From contig NZ_JAUMIT010000003.1 in the NCBI RefSeq assembly GCF_030519655.1, positions 186,001 to 250,000 of the forward strand: a DNA stretch of 64,000 nt, given 5' to 3'. Origin of the DNA: Wenyingzhuangia gilva. GTDB taxonomy: Bacteria > Bacteroidota > Bacteroidia > Flavobacteriales > Flavobacteriaceae. A program made the translations under genes and the position numbers. Below are positions 34,775 through 44,725 of the stretch, in pieces. The notes beneath the pieces were generated by a model that made no database searches, was not told the DNA's origin, and worked only from the letters and a program-made list of their open reading frames with translations. Positions within the stretch are counted from its first letter, which is position 1. Every line of letters begins with the position of its first letter.

Positions 34775-36502
34775 TTATTGTAATAACCACATGTTAGACC
34801 ATTGGTCATTGGTAGTTGGTTGTAGGTTTTGAATTGCTTTTAACATATTGTTCTCATTATAAGGATCGGTGTAAAAAAACCTAACAGGAGTTTGTTTTCC
34901 TTTTGTTCCAGAAATGATGTTTTTGTTTAAATCAGGATATCCAGTTCTTCTAAAGTCAAACCAAGATTCTGTAGTTAACCAAAGAGCAATCCATTTTTGA
35001 TGCATAATAGGTGCTAGTTTATTCCCTGCATTGTCAAAAATTTGTTTAGCGTTTGTGATGTATTCATTTTGATTAAAAGCAATTAATGTGTTGTTTACGT
35101 TATCATAAACAGCATTTGCATCACCATCATTAATTTGGTATTGATTGAATGATAATTCAATTCCAGCTTTGTAGTATTCATATGCATTGTTATTGATGTA
35201 TCCACGGGCACTAGCTTCTGCTAATAAGAATTTTACTTCTGCCGAAGTCATAAAAATAGATTTGACCATTTCGTGGCTATTTTCAGAATACATATCTGCT
35301 AAATAAGAAGTATGAGGATTGGCAGCAGCATTTAAATAAATATTTCCATTTAGACTAGAGATATCATTTTTAACATCACTAAGCGTTCCTCCCATATTAA
35401 AATCATTAGGAGCACTTAAAGCAATTGGTAAACCAACAAACAAATTGGTGTTAATATCATTTTCTAAATTGTTATCAGTATTTAAAGCATTGATATCTAT
35501 ATCAACATAACGTTTTATTCTGTTGTTTTCTAACACTACTTGGTTCGTAGCTCCTTGTACAAGTTGAGCATCAACGGGTTTTATCCATTTGGTTAAACGA
35601 GGATCTTTTAAACTTATTAAGTCATTAACAATGGTAGCAGATGGTTTTCTACGGTAAAATTCAGAGCGGTTACTCCAGTTTAATGCTCCTCCAGGCCAGC
35701 TATTATTACTATCAGTACCAATGTAAGACACTACAGCATTGTCGTTATTGTCTTGTAGAACAGGAAATTCATTAGGATTATTAACAATGTTTGCGATTTC
35801 TGTGGATACGTTAATATCTGTATCATTTTTTTCTGACAAACGCATGTAAAATCTTAAAAGTAAAGAGTTTGCTAACTTTCTCCATTTTTGTCCATCACCA
35901 TGGTACATCACATCACTATCTATGGCTTCTTTACAAATGGTGGTATTTTTTAAAAGTGTGTTTGCTTGTTTTAAACTGTTAATAATACCTATAAACACTT
36001 CTTTTTGAGTATCATATTGAGGTTTAAAAAATTCATCTCCTCCTTTTTCAGCATTTAAAGCTTTGCTATACGGAACATCTCCAAAAGCAGAAGTAATAAA
36101 TCCAAAATGATAAGATTTCATGATGAGTGCAACAGCTTGATAATAGTTTTTTACTTCATCCTTTTTTTCTGTTTCGGCTCTTTTGTAAATGTATTCACTA
36201 TCTTTTAAAGGTTCATAAAAGTTACCAAAATCAACAGCTCCCCATTGATAATTATTCTCTTCATAACTAGTAAAATCTCTCTGTAAATATTGATTCGCTG
36301 CAGAAAGTTCTCCCCAATCGTAAGACATTTTACTGTTTATTTTAGCAGATCCAGACAGAATACCTGTAAGCACAAATTTAATATCAACTTCAGTGTCAGG
36401 AAGTGTGTTTGGACTTGTGTTTATATCGTCTAAAGATTCACTACATGAACTAGCAAAAAGCGCTAAAATTGATAGTGAAAATGTGATTATATTTTTTTTC
36501 AT
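34775..36502 (-). CDS. SusD/RagB-like surface lipoprotein (SusD_2 type)
   Basis: A 575-residue lipoprotein (lipobox ASSC, Cys20) beginning SESLDDINTSPNTLP. TPR-like helices and conserved blocks such as YYQAVALIMKSYHFGFITSAFGDVPYSKA, MYHGDGQKWRKLANSLLLRFYMRLSE and KQIFDNAGNKLAPIMHQKWIALWLTTESWFDFRRTGYP identify the SusD-like type 2 family. It binds substrate at the cell surface and caps the SusC transporter encoded 19 bases upstream. The cluster lacks glycoside hydrolases; the only enzyme is a phosphatase, so the ligand may be a phosphorylated organic compound, but this is inference. Confidence 0.9.
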   Translation of the reverse strand: MKKNIITFSLSILALFASSCSESLDDINTSPNTLPDTEVDIKFVLTGILSGSAKINSKMSYDWGELSAANQYLQRDFTSYEENNYQWGAVDFGNFYEPLKDSEYIYKRAETEKKDEVKNYYQAVALIMKSYHFGFITSAFGDVPYSKALNAEKGGDEFFKPQYDTQKEVFIGIINSLKQANTLLKNTTICKEAIDSDVMYHGDGQKWRKLANSLLLRFYMRLSEKNDTDINVSTEIANIVNNPNEFPVLQDNNDNAVVSYIGTDSNNSWPGGALNWSNRSEFYRRKPSATIVNDLISLKDPRLTKWIKPVDAQLVQGATNQVVLENNRIKRYVDIDINALNTDNNLENDINTNLFVGLPIALSAPNDFNMGGTLSDVKNDISSLNGNIYLNAAANPHTSYLADMYSENSHEMVKSIFMTSAEVKFLLAEASARGYINNNAYEYYKAGIELSFNQYQINDGDANAVYDNVNNTLIAFNQNEYITNAKQIFDNAGNKLAPIMHQKWIALWLTTESWFDFRRTGYPDLNKNIISGTKGKQTPVRFFYTDPYNENNMLKAIQNLQPTTNDQWSNMWLLQ

Positions 36503-36520
36503 TTTGATTGTATTTATAAA

Positions 36521-39500
36521 TTAAAAACTAACATTAAGTCTAAATCCCACTGGAGCTGTCCAAGGAGCAAGATTCCATTTTTCAAAACCTTGATTTCCAT
36601 CGTTAAAAGCCAATTCAGGATCTATACCTATGTCTGCTTTTGTCCACAACATGATGTTTTTTGCGTAAATAGAAAGCGAAATGTTTTGTGCAGAAACAAA
36701 TTTTGTAATGTTTTCAGGAAATTTATAGGTTAGTGTAATGTCTCTTAATTTTATAAAAGAAGCATCATACATAAAAGTATCTCCAGTTCTCCAGAAACTA
36801 CCGCTAGATTCCACAACTCTATAAGCATCAAAGAATTTAGTACCTGGAGCTCCAAAGTTTTCGGTATAAGTACCATCTCCATTGTCTATTACCCCAGGAA
36901 AAAAGGCACCGTTGTAGTTTCCGTTATATTCAAATCCTCCAAGATCTTTATTTCTACCACCAACCCAAACATTGTTATCTCTGTAAATAGGGTTAGATTT
37001 AATTTCATTTGCCAACGTAGTTCTATCTCCACCATAAGAATTAGCATTTAAGACTCCTGTAAAAGTACTTGTACTAATACCATTGTTCCAGCTTTCAATT
37101 TTACCAGAACGAGCCATTCTTTTCATGGATTCAGAAAAGAAGTCACCACCTTGTCTCCAATCGATACTAGCAGAAAGCGTAAAGTTTTTATAAGAAACAG
37201 ATGTGTTAAACCCAATAGTGAAATCATTGTTAAAGTTACCAATTTTTGGTTGATTTTCTTGAGCTCTATCTACTTCCCATCTACCGTTGGCATCTAATAA
37301 ATTCCAGCCTTTGTACTCTCCTTCTTCTACTTTTTTAACATAAGGAGCATATAAATCTCCAATAATACCACCAACTTTGGTAAAAGCCCCCATATCTCTT
37401 CCTCCACCAAAAGAAACACGATCAATACCATCAACTAATTCAACTAATTTACTTTGTTGCTTGGTAAAGTTAAAGTTCATGTCCCATAACAAATCTTTTG
37501 TTTTAATAGGAACAATGTTCATTCCCAATTCAATTCCGTAATTTTCAACATTACCAGCGTTAATAGTTGTACTAGTGTAACCGGTTAAAGGAGAAACGGC
37601 AACATTTAAAATTTGATTTTTGTTTTGAGTTTTATAGTAGGTTGCATCAAAACCTAAACGACTATGAAAAAATTTGATATCTGTACCCACTTCATAAGAA
37701 GTTGCAATTTCTGGTTTTAAATTGGTGTTAGGCATACTGCTTGGAAGTGAGTAAGTAAAATCATCACCCCAATATCCTTGCGAAAGCGTAGGGTTGATTA
37801 AGTATGGTGAAGTATCTTTACCAACTTGTGCCCAACTAGATCTTAATTTAAAAAGAGAGATCCATTGTGGCATATTTACAAATTGTGATACCAATACACT
37901 TGTTGATACCGATGGGTAGAAATAGGATCTGTTTTCTTTTGGTAATGTACTAGACCAATCATTACGAGCGGTTACATCAACAAAAACATAATCTTTATAA
38001 GCCAAAGCCAACATTCCGTATGCACTATATATAGCTTTTTTATAGCTAGCGCTTGCATAAGATAATCCACCTCTAGATACGTTAGAAAGTGTGTAAAGAC
38101 CAGGCAAAACCAAATTATCACCTCCAGCATTGATAGATTTGCTAATGCTATTCATAATATTACCTCCTAAAGAAGGATCTATATGGAAATCTCCTAACTT
38201 CTTTTTATAAGAAAATAACACATCAACATTGGTTTCTCTAGCGGTACTTTCACTAATGTTATAAGATCCAAAAGGTTTACTACTTCCAAACCCATCAAAA
38301 GACCAAGGTTTAATAATTTCTGTTTTGTTACTATTGCTACTATTAGAAACCCTAGCCATTGCATTAAGGTCTGAAGTAATTTCCCAGTCTAATTTAATGT
38401 TTCCAAAACCTCTTATTTTATCAAACGTATTTCTTCTTTCGTATGCAGAAAACCAAGGATTGTTATATCCTTCTGTTATTTTATTTTGTTTGGTGTTTTT
38501 TACTTCCCAATAATTATCTTTTAAATCATTGATATTGATATGGGGAGCAATATTATAAATATCAAAATATTGATCATTTCCTCCTAAAGATTGAATAGGG
38601 TAGTTGTCTGAATTTGGATTAGATAGGTTGATGTTGGTAGATAACGTTACTTTATCTGTTATTTTATAACTAGTAGTTAAATTAACACCAATTTTTTTTA
38701 GTTCTGTACCTGGTGTAAAACCTTCTCCTTTTAAGTGAGATAATGATAAACGAAAGTTCCCTTTATCATACGCACCAGAAACACTTACATCATTAATAGT
38801 GGTTACACCTGTTTTAAAATAGTCTTGTAAGCTATTATCGTGAAATTTTAAAGGTGTTTCTTGTCCGTTACTATTCCACTGTACCGCTGGTGTTCCTGCT
38901 TCAGCTCCGTACCAATGTTGCCAAGTAGCTTCGTCAAATTGTCCTTTTTGACCATTGGTAAATCTGTTTTGTAAGTCAATATATTTATATGGAGTGTTAA
39001 AAGTAGTGGTAGTGTTAAAAGTAACGCCAATCCCTTTTTTGGTGTTTTTACCAGATTTTGTGGTAATTAAAATTACCCCATTTCCAGCTCTAGAACCATA
39101 AAGAGCAGCGGCACTAGCTCCTTTTAATACAGATATGTTTTCAATATCCATAGCGCTAATATCAGCCATTACATTGGTGTCTCCTATAGGGGAACCATCA
39201 ATAACAACTAATGGTTGATCGTTACCAGTTAAAGATGTTTTTCCTCTAATATTAACGTAAGTTTCGTTGTTTAAATCATTTCCTCCTCTTCTAATATCTA
39301 AACCAGAAATTTTACCAGACAAACCTCCTAAGACATTTTCTTGAGGAACAAGATTTACTTTTTCAGAATTAATTTCACCTACTGAATATCCAAGCGCTTT
39401 TTTCTCTCTTTTCATCCCTAAAGCGGTAACTACAACTTCATCCATTTTTTCTACAGATGCTTCTAAAGTTACTGTTAGGTAGGTATTGTTGCTAACAAGA

Positions 39501-40072
39501 ATTTCTTGAGTAGTCATTCCAGCAAAAGAAAATACTAGAATACTTTCTTTGTTAGGAACTAATATGCTAAAGTCTCCATCAAAACCAGATAAAACGCCTT
39601 TATTAGTTCCTTTCACAATAATATTTACACCTGGTAAAAGCATTCCATCAGCATCCTTTACAACTCCTTTAATTTCAATAGGAGTGGTTTGAGATATTTT
39701 TTGAAATTTTTTAGGCTTAACTTTTATAATAATGTGTTTCTCTACTATTTCGTAGGTTTTGTTTGTGTTTTTAAATAGTTGATTTAACACATTTTCAACT
39801 TTTTCATTTTTAACTTCAATGCTTACTACTTTTTTTATATCAATATCTTTAATGTTATATAAGAATTTATACTCGGTACGAGCTTCAATTTCATCAAGTA
39901 CTTTTTCAATAGTTACTTTCTGAAGGTTTAAGGTAATTTTTATATTTTGTCCGTAGTTATTAGCAAATGTGCTAAATAAACTAATGAACAAGAAAATAGT
40001 TGTTAACTTAGTTCTTAAGTTAAATTTTAAAGAGCGTAAGATGTTACTCTTGATTTGTTTAATTTTTTTCAT
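36521..40072 (-). CDS. SusC/RagA-type TonB receptor with STN signalling domain
   Basis: An 1183-residue outer-membrane transporter. The long N-terminus holds a signal sequence, a secretin/TonB N-terminal (STN) domain (about 48-112: TLNLQKVTIEKVLDEIEARTEYKFLYNI), a carboxypeptidase-like domain (about 125-205: IKGVVKDADGMLLPGVNIIVKG), a plug with the SusC signature LVVIDGSPIGDTN and GAAALYGSRAGNGVILITTKSG, and the barrel ending FRLNVSF. The STN domain signals ligand binding to a FecR anti-sigma factor; fecR lies just upstream, and the matching sigma factor gene is at 32663. It is expected to form a SusCD complex with the product of the next gene. Confidence 0.94.
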   Translation of the reverse strand: MKKIKQIKSNILRSLKFNLRTKLTTIFLFISLFSTFANNYGQNIKITLNLQKVTIEKVLDEIEARTEYKFLYNIKDIDIKKVVSIEVKNEKVENVLNQLFKNTNKTYEIVEKHIIIKVKPKKFQKISQTTPIEIKGVVKDADGMLLPGVNIIVKGTNKGVLSGFDGDFSILVPNKESILVFSFAGMTTQEILVSNNTYLTVTLEASVEKMDEVVVTALGMKREKKALGYSVGEINSEKVNLVPQENVLGGLSGKISGLDIRRGGNDLNNETYVNIRGKTSLTGNDQPLVVIDGSPIGDTNVMADISAMDIENISVLKGASAAALYGSRAGNGVILITTKSGKNTKKGIGVTFNTTTTFNTPYKYIDLQNRFTNGQKGQFDEATWQHWYGAEAGTPAVQWNSNGQETPLKFHDNSLQDYFKTGVTTINDVSVSGAYDKGNFRLSLSHLKGEGFTPGTELKKIGVNLTTSYKITDKVTLSTNINLSNPNSDNYPIQSLGGNDQYFDIYNIAPHININDLKDNYWEVKNTKQNKITEGYNNPWFSAYERRNTFDKIRGFGNIKLDWEITSDLNAMARVSNSSNSNKTEIIKPWSFDGFGSSKPFGSYNISESTARETNVDVLFSYKKKLGDFHIDPSLGGNIMNSISKSINAGGDNLVLPGLYTLSNVSRGGLSYASASYKKAIYSAYGMLALAYKDYVFVDVTARNDWSSTLPKENRSYFYPSVSTSVLVSQFVNMPQWISLFKLRSSWAQVGKDTSPYLINPTLSQGYWGDDFTYSLPSSMPNTNLKPEIATSYEVGTDIKFFHSRLGFDATYYKTQNKNQILNVAVSPLTGYTSTTINAGNVENYGIELGMNIVPIKTKDLLWDMNFNFTKQQSKLVELVDGIDRVSFGGGRDMGAFTKVGGIIGDLYAPYVKKVEEGEYKGWNLLDANGRWEVDRAQENQPKIGNFNNDFTIGFNTSVSYKNFTLSASIDWRQGGDFFSESMKRMARSGKIESWNNGISTSTFTGVLNANSYGGDRTTLANEIKSNPIYRDNNVWVGGRNKDLGGFEYNGNYNGAFFPGVIDNGDGTYTENFGAPGTKFFDAYRVVESSGSFWRTGDTFMYDASFIKLRDITLTYKFPENITKFVSAQNISLSIYAKNIMLWTKADIGIDPELAFNDGNQGFEKWNLAPWTAPVGFRLNVSF

Positions 40073-40197
40073 ATTTTTGATAAGATTATTGTAGTGGTAA
40101 TTTTTATATCACTTTTTTCTAAAGGAAGATGTTCCCGCATCTTCTTTTTTTTTGATACATACTTAGACTTTACTTTTATTTCATATAATTTCTTTTT

Positions 40198-41346
40198 TTA
40201 ATTAATAATTATTTTTTGATTGATTGTTTCATAATTAAAGGGATAACTTTTGCTAAAAGTGTTTAATATTTTTTCTACACTTTCTTTTGCGCTAAAGCTG
40301 GCATTAAAATATTGTTGATCTAATTCTTTGTTGTTATTAACAATGGTGATGTTATAGTTGCGTTCTAATTTTTTGATGATATTTTTAAAAGAAATATCTC
40401 TAAAAATTAAAGTTCCTGTCCTCCAACTAGTATAAATTCTAGTATCTACTTTTTCAGTAGAAAAGGTTTGTTTGTCTGTATTGTAAACTCCTTTAAATCC
40501 TGGGTTTAATAATGTTGTTGAGTTAGTGTTGTAGTAATCATTGTCATACAATCCTACTAAACCTTCAACTAAAACAGTCGCAATGTTTTTTTCTTCGGGG
40601 TATGCAGAAACATTAAATTGTGTTCCTAATACACGAATTTTTAATTGATTTGCATTTACAACAAATGGATGTGATGGATCTTTGGCTACATTAAAAAAAG
40701 CTTCTCCGTTAAGGGATACTTCTCTTTTTTTGTTGTTAGAAAACTGACTAGGGTATTTTATTGAAGTACCAGAGTTTAAGGTAATCATGGTTCCATCAGA
40801 CAATACCAATTCAAAATGTTTTCCGTAAGGAACCGTTAATTTGTTGATGATTTCTTTTTCAGATATTTTATCAGGAGTATTATAAACAATTCTATTTGCT
40901 TGTTGAACACCGATGACATTTCCATTACTATCTACAATTTCTTTAGAACCATTTTCTTGAATAATTTCTGTTTTCCCATTTCCTAAATCAAGAATAATTT
41001 GGTCTGTACCAGCAATAAAACCTTCTTTTTTTGTGATATTTTGATATACTAAATAAGTAGAACAAATCGCAATTAATAATATTGCAGCATATTTTAGCAA
41101 GTTAAACGGGAGTAGTTTTCTAACTTTTGTTTGGTTCTTAATTCTAAGGGTTTCTTTATTTATAAAATCAGACTTATCATTTTTTGCAAGCGCGGCACTA
41201 GTAACATAATCTAGTTTTATATATTCTTTAAAAAGCTCCTTGTTACCAGCTAATTTTATCCAATCTTCTAATACATATAATTCTTTAGTAGAAGCAGTTC
41301 CATTTAGGTAATTAATAATACACTTTTCTATTTCAGACGTAATCAT
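40198..41346 (-). CDS. FecR-family anti-sigma factor
   Basis: A 382-residue inner-membrane regulator: a cytoplasmic N-terminal sigma-binding helical part (1-85, LYVLEDWIKLAGNKELFKEY), one transmembrane helix (about 88-104, AAILLIAICSTYLVYQ) and a periplasmic FecR domain with LTVPYGKHFELVLSDGTMITLNSGTSIKYP and VNANQLKIRVLGTQFNVSAYPEE. The C-terminal DUF4974-like domain (about 310-380) ends FNYETINQKIIIN. It senses the STN domain of the SusC receptor, whose gene follows after 125 bases. No sigma gene is adjacent; the likely partner is the ECF factor at 32663-33226, beyond the far end of the cluster. Confidence 0.92.
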   Translation of the reverse strand: MITSEIEKCIINYLNGTASTKELYVLEDWIKLAGNKELFKEYIKLDYVTSAALAKNDKSDFINKETLRIKNQTKVRKLLPFNLLKYAAILLIAICSTYLVYQNITKKEGFIAGTDQIILDLGNGKTEIIQENGSKEIVDSNGNVIGVQQANRIVYNTPDKISEKEIINKLTVPYGKHFELVLSDGTMITLNSGTSIKYPSQFSNNKKREVSLNGEAFFNVAKDPSHPFVVNANQLKIRVLGTQFNVSAYPEEKNIATVLVEGLVGLYDNDYYNTNSTTLLNPGFKGVYNTDKQTFSTEKVDTRIYTSWRTGTLIFRDISFKNIIKKLERNYNITIVNNNKELDQQYFNASFSAKESVEKILNTFSKSYPFNYETINQKIIIN

Positions 41347-41476
41347 GTTTTTCTTTTATACTAAGACATAGCTAAAAGAAAATACCCCAGAAAATGTATG
41401 TTATGAGTGTGTTACCAATATGTTAGGTAATTATTTTGTATGATTTAAGTTGATTATTTTCTTGTTTTATAGAAGG

Positions 41477-42409
41477 TTAAATCCATTGTCTTTTTTTAAA
41501 TACAAATACTCCAATTACTGATAATAGAATAGAAACGAAAATAATAATAGGCATTGCAAAAGTTATGTTTTCTAATCCGTTAGGAATATTCATACCAAAA
41601 ACACTAGCAATCAGGGTTGGAATCATTAAAATAATAGAAATCAATGTTAGTTTTTTCATCACCACATTTAGGTTGTTAGAAATTACGGAAGTAAAAGTAG
41701 CCATCATACCGCTTTGTATGTTGGCGTAAATTTTAGACATTTCTAAAGCCTGTCTATTTTCAATATAAGCATCATCTATTAGTTCTTTATTGATGTCTTT
41801 GGTAAAATTTTTGTTTTTTCTCAACCTATTTAACACAATTTCGTTGGCTTTTAATGCTGTGATAAAATACACCAAACACTTTTCCATTTTTAACAACTTA
41901 TTCAACTCTTTGTTTTTGATAGATTTTTCCAAATCTTGCTCAATCAAATTCGTCATTTTGTTGATTTGCTTTAAATGTCTTAAATACAATTTTCCAGAGT
42001 TTAAAAATAAATGAAGTACAAAATTAATACTGTCAGAAATTTGATGTGTATATCCTTTAAATATGGTTGGATGGTTCATTGGCAACACCTCATTGTCTTC
42101 TAAACAAATTGACACCGTAAAGTTTTCGGTGATAAAAACACCTATGGGAACAGTATAAAAGGGAAGGTTATTGTTGTTAAGAGAGGCTATAGAAATTCTT
42201 AGAATGATTAAAGTCCAATCCTCATCAAATTCAACCCTAGATCGTTCATCAATATCTAAAATATCATTTACCAAATCTCCAGGAAGATTATATTTAGTGG
42301 TTAATGTTTTTATTTCATAAGAATTTGGATTGGTTACATTGATCCAACATCCTTTTTCTGCTTTTTCAATTTCTGTAGATTCTCCAAAGGTTTTAAATAT
42401 TTTAATCAT
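41477..42409 (-). CDS. corA: CorA-family magnesium/divalent cation channel
   Basis: A 310-residue protein with the cytoplasmic N-terminal domain, a long stalk helix (about 140-250) and two C-terminal transmembrane helices (about 254-272 and 284-303). The selectivity motif GMN lies in SVFGMNIPNGLENI between them, and the basic C-terminus is FKKRQWI. It forms pentameric channels for Mg2+ (also Co2+ or Ni2+ in relatives). It is a single gene; no leader or riboswitch is seen. Distant ZntB-type relatives have the same fold, so the exact ion is not certain. Confidence 0.9.
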   Translation of the reverse strand: MIKIFKTFGESTEIEKAEKGCWINVTNPNSYEIKTLTTKYNLPGDLVNDILDIDERSRVEFDEDWTLIILRISIASLNNNNLPFYTVPIGVFITENFTVSICLEDNEVLPMNHPTIFKGYTHQISDSINFVLHLFLNSGKLYLRHLKQINKMTNLIEQDLEKSIKNKELNKLLKMEKCLVYFITALKANEIVLNRLRKNKNFTKDINKELIDDAYIENRQALEMSKIYANIQSGMMATFTSVISNNLNVVMKKLTLISIILMIPTLIASVFGMNIPNGLENITFAMPIIIFVSILLSVIGVFVFKKRQWI

Positions 42410-42470
42410 ATCAATGTGTGTTCTTAGTTCACCTTGTTAAGGTACTTAAAATCTAAAATGAAGTCCTAAA

Positions 42471-42502
42471 AAAAGCCCATCAATTTATGTTGATGGGCTT
42501 TT
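42471..42502 (-). terminator. Terminator after argS
   Basis: Perfect 13-bp arms (AAAAGCCCATCAA and complement), 6-base loop and T-run, 20 bases after the argS stop. Confidence 0.9.
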
Positions 42503-42521
42503 AAGTGATATGATAATTCTT

Positions 42522-44294
42522 TTACATTCTTTCAGGAACATCAATTCCTAACATGTTAAAGGCAGATTTAATCGTATTTCCAACTTGTGCAGAGAGTTGT
42601 GTCCTGAAAACTTTTACAGCTTCGTCTTCACAACCTAAAATATATGAACTTTGGTAGAATGAGTTGTATTCTTTAACCAAATCGTACGTATAGTTAGCAA
42701 TCAATGCTGGACTGTGGTTTTTTGCGGCCAATTGAACCGTTTCTGGATACAACTGTAAGGTTTTAATTACAGCTAATTCTTTGTCAGAAATTTCAACATT
42801 TTGTTTGGCTGCATAATCAAAATCTGCTTTTCTTAAAATAGATTGAATTCTAGCATAGGTATATTGAATAAAAGGTCCTGTATTTCCGTTAAAATCGATA
42901 GATTCTTTAGGATCAAACAAAATACGTTTTTTAGGATCTACTTTTAAAATGTAATATTTTAAAGCTCCCATTCCTATAATTTTGTATAATTCTTCTTTTT
43001 TCTCATCAGAATATCCTTCTAGTTTTCCTAATTCTTGAGAAATTTCACGAGCAGTATTGACCATTTCTTCCATCAAATCATCGGCATCTACCACAGTTCC
43101 TTCTCTAGACTTCATTTTACCAGTTGGTAAATCTACCATTCCGTAAGAAAGGTGATACATGTTTTCAGCCCAAGAAAATCCTAGTTTCTTTAAAATTAAG
43201 AACAATACTTTAAAGTGATAATCTTGTTCATTTCCAACAGTATAGGTTAAGGCATTGATATCGAATTCTTGAAAACGTTGAATAGCAGTTCCTAAATCTT
43301 GGGTAATGTAAACCGAAGTTCCATCACCACGTAATACTAGTTTTTCATCTAAACCTTCATCTGTTAAGTCAATCCAAACAGAACCGTCTTCTTTTTTATA
43401 AAAAACACCTTTTTCTAAACCATCTTGTACACAGTCTTTTCCTAGAAGATATGTTTCACTTTCGTAGTAATTTTTATCAAACTCAACTCCTAAGTTTTTG
43501 TAAGAAACAGCAAAACCATCATATACCCATTGGTTCATCGTTTTCCAAAGTTTTACCACTTCTTCATCACCAGATTCCCATTTGCGTAACATGTCTTGTG
43601 CTTCTAATAAAATAGGAGCTTGTTTTTTAGCTTCTTCCTCTGTTTTTCCTTGGGTAATTAAGTTGTTTATTTCTTCTTTATAAGCTTTGTCAAATGCTAC
43701 ATAGTAGTTTCCTACTAATTTATCCCCTTTTAAACCTGTGTTTTCTGGCGTTTCTCCGTTTCCGAATTTTTGCCAGGCCAACATACTTTTACAAATATGA
43801 ATTCCACGATCGTTGATAATTTGAGTTTTGTAAACTTTTTTACCACTTGCGGCGATAATTTCTGCTACGGAAAAACCTAATAAATTGTTACGTACGTGAC
43901 CTAAATGTAAAGGTTTGTTAGTGTTTGGAGAAGAATATTCTACCATGACCGCCTTTTCAGATGGAGCAGGAGTCAGGGTTCCGTAATTATCTGTATCGTA
44001 GATTTCGTAAAAACTATCCACAAAAAAACTAGGGTTGATAGAAATGTTTAAGAATCCTTTTACGACATTAAAATCGGTAACCAAATTAACATTGGTTTTT
44101 AGGTATTCTCCAATTTGAGTTCCAATTTGAACAGGATTTCCTTTTACAAATTTTAAAAATGCAAAAACAACAATGGTAATGTCTCCATCAAATTCTTTAC
44201 GAGTTGCTTGGAATTCTACTGTTGGAATTTCAGTTTCAAAAATTTCTACAAATGCTTTTTTAACAGCAATTTCTAAATGGTTTTGGATACTCAT
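42522..44294 (-). CDS. argS: Arginyl-tRNA synthetase
   Basis: The 590-residue class I synthetase charges tRNA-Arg with arginine. It has the N-terminal additional domain (1-110), the HIGH motif in SSPNTNKPLHLGHVRNN, the KMSK-equivalent region MKSREGTVVDADDL, and a C-terminal DALR anticodon-binding domain (about 465-590) with YDLVKEYNSFYQSSYILG. Length is typical. It stands alone with a strong terminator; upstream, at 44318-44325, the minus strand has TACTTTCG, one mismatch from the TAnnTTTG promoter element. Confidence 0.96.
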   Translation of the reverse strand: MSIQNHLEIAVKKAFVEIFETEIPTVEFQATRKEFDGDITIVVFAFLKFVKGNPVQIGTQIGEYLKTNVNLVTDFNVVKGFLNISINPSFFVDSFYEIYDTDNYGTLTPAPSEKAVMVEYSSPNTNKPLHLGHVRNNLLGFSVAEIIAASGKKVYKTQIINDRGIHICKSMLAWQKFGNGETPENTGLKGDKLVGNYYVAFDKAYKEEINNLITQGKTEEEAKKQAPILLEAQDMLRKWESGDEEVVKLWKTMNQWVYDGFAVSYKNLGVEFDKNYYESETYLLGKDCVQDGLEKGVFYKKEDGSVWIDLTDEGLDEKLVLRGDGTSVYITQDLGTAIQRFQEFDINALTYTVGNEQDYHFKVLFLILKKLGFSWAENMYHLSYGMVDLPTGKMKSREGTVVDADDLMEEMVNTAREISQELGKLEGYSDEKKEELYKIIGMGALKYYILKVDPKKRILFDPKESIDFNGNTGPFIQYTYARIQSILRKADFDYAAKQNVEISDKELAVIKTLQLYPETVQLAAKNHSPALIANYTYDLVKEYNSFYQSSYILGCEDEAVKVFRTQLSAQVGNTIKSAFNMLGIDVPERM

Positions 44295-44489
44295 TTTGGT
44301 TTATTTCTAATGAACTGCGAAAGTACGGAAATAATTAATTTTTGACTACTTGTTAAATTTAAAATTATGTATGCTTTGTATAGATGTAATTTTAGGTACA
44401 ATTAAAGAAGTTGCAAAAGGTACAATCATCTTTAAAGAAAAAAGAGGTTCACTATTTATAGATTCCCTCCTTTAATGAATAAACTTACA

Positions 44490-44714
44490 CTAATTCTTTA
44501 TGAATTTTTTAGTAGTAGTTCCTTTATTGGATGTAAGTTTAACCCAATACATTCCAGTTTGTAAGTTACTAGTATTGATGTTATTTTGAGAGCTAGTTAT
44601 TGTTTTTAGCATTAACAATTGTCCATTTTCAGTAAAAATTTCAATAGTAGCTTCATTTGAGTCTTCGAACTCTATTAATAAATTGTTTTGTATCGGATTT
44701 GGATCAATAGACAT
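44490..44714 (-). pseudogene. Type IX secretion C-terminal sorting domain, separated from its carrier by frameshift
   Basis: The 74 codons read MSIDPNPIQNNLLIEFEDSN and continue IEIFTENGQLL to LQTGMYWVKLTSNKG and KKFIKN, a textbook T9SS type A sorting domain of about 70 residues. It lies 11 bases downstream of, and in a different frame from, the leucine-rich-repeat gene, so I read it as that gene's C-terminus cut off by a frameshift near 44715-44730. Alone it lacks a signal peptide and has no cargo. Expression as an independent peptide is unlikely. Confidence 0.75.
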
Positions 44715-44725
44715 ATTCTTTTAAA

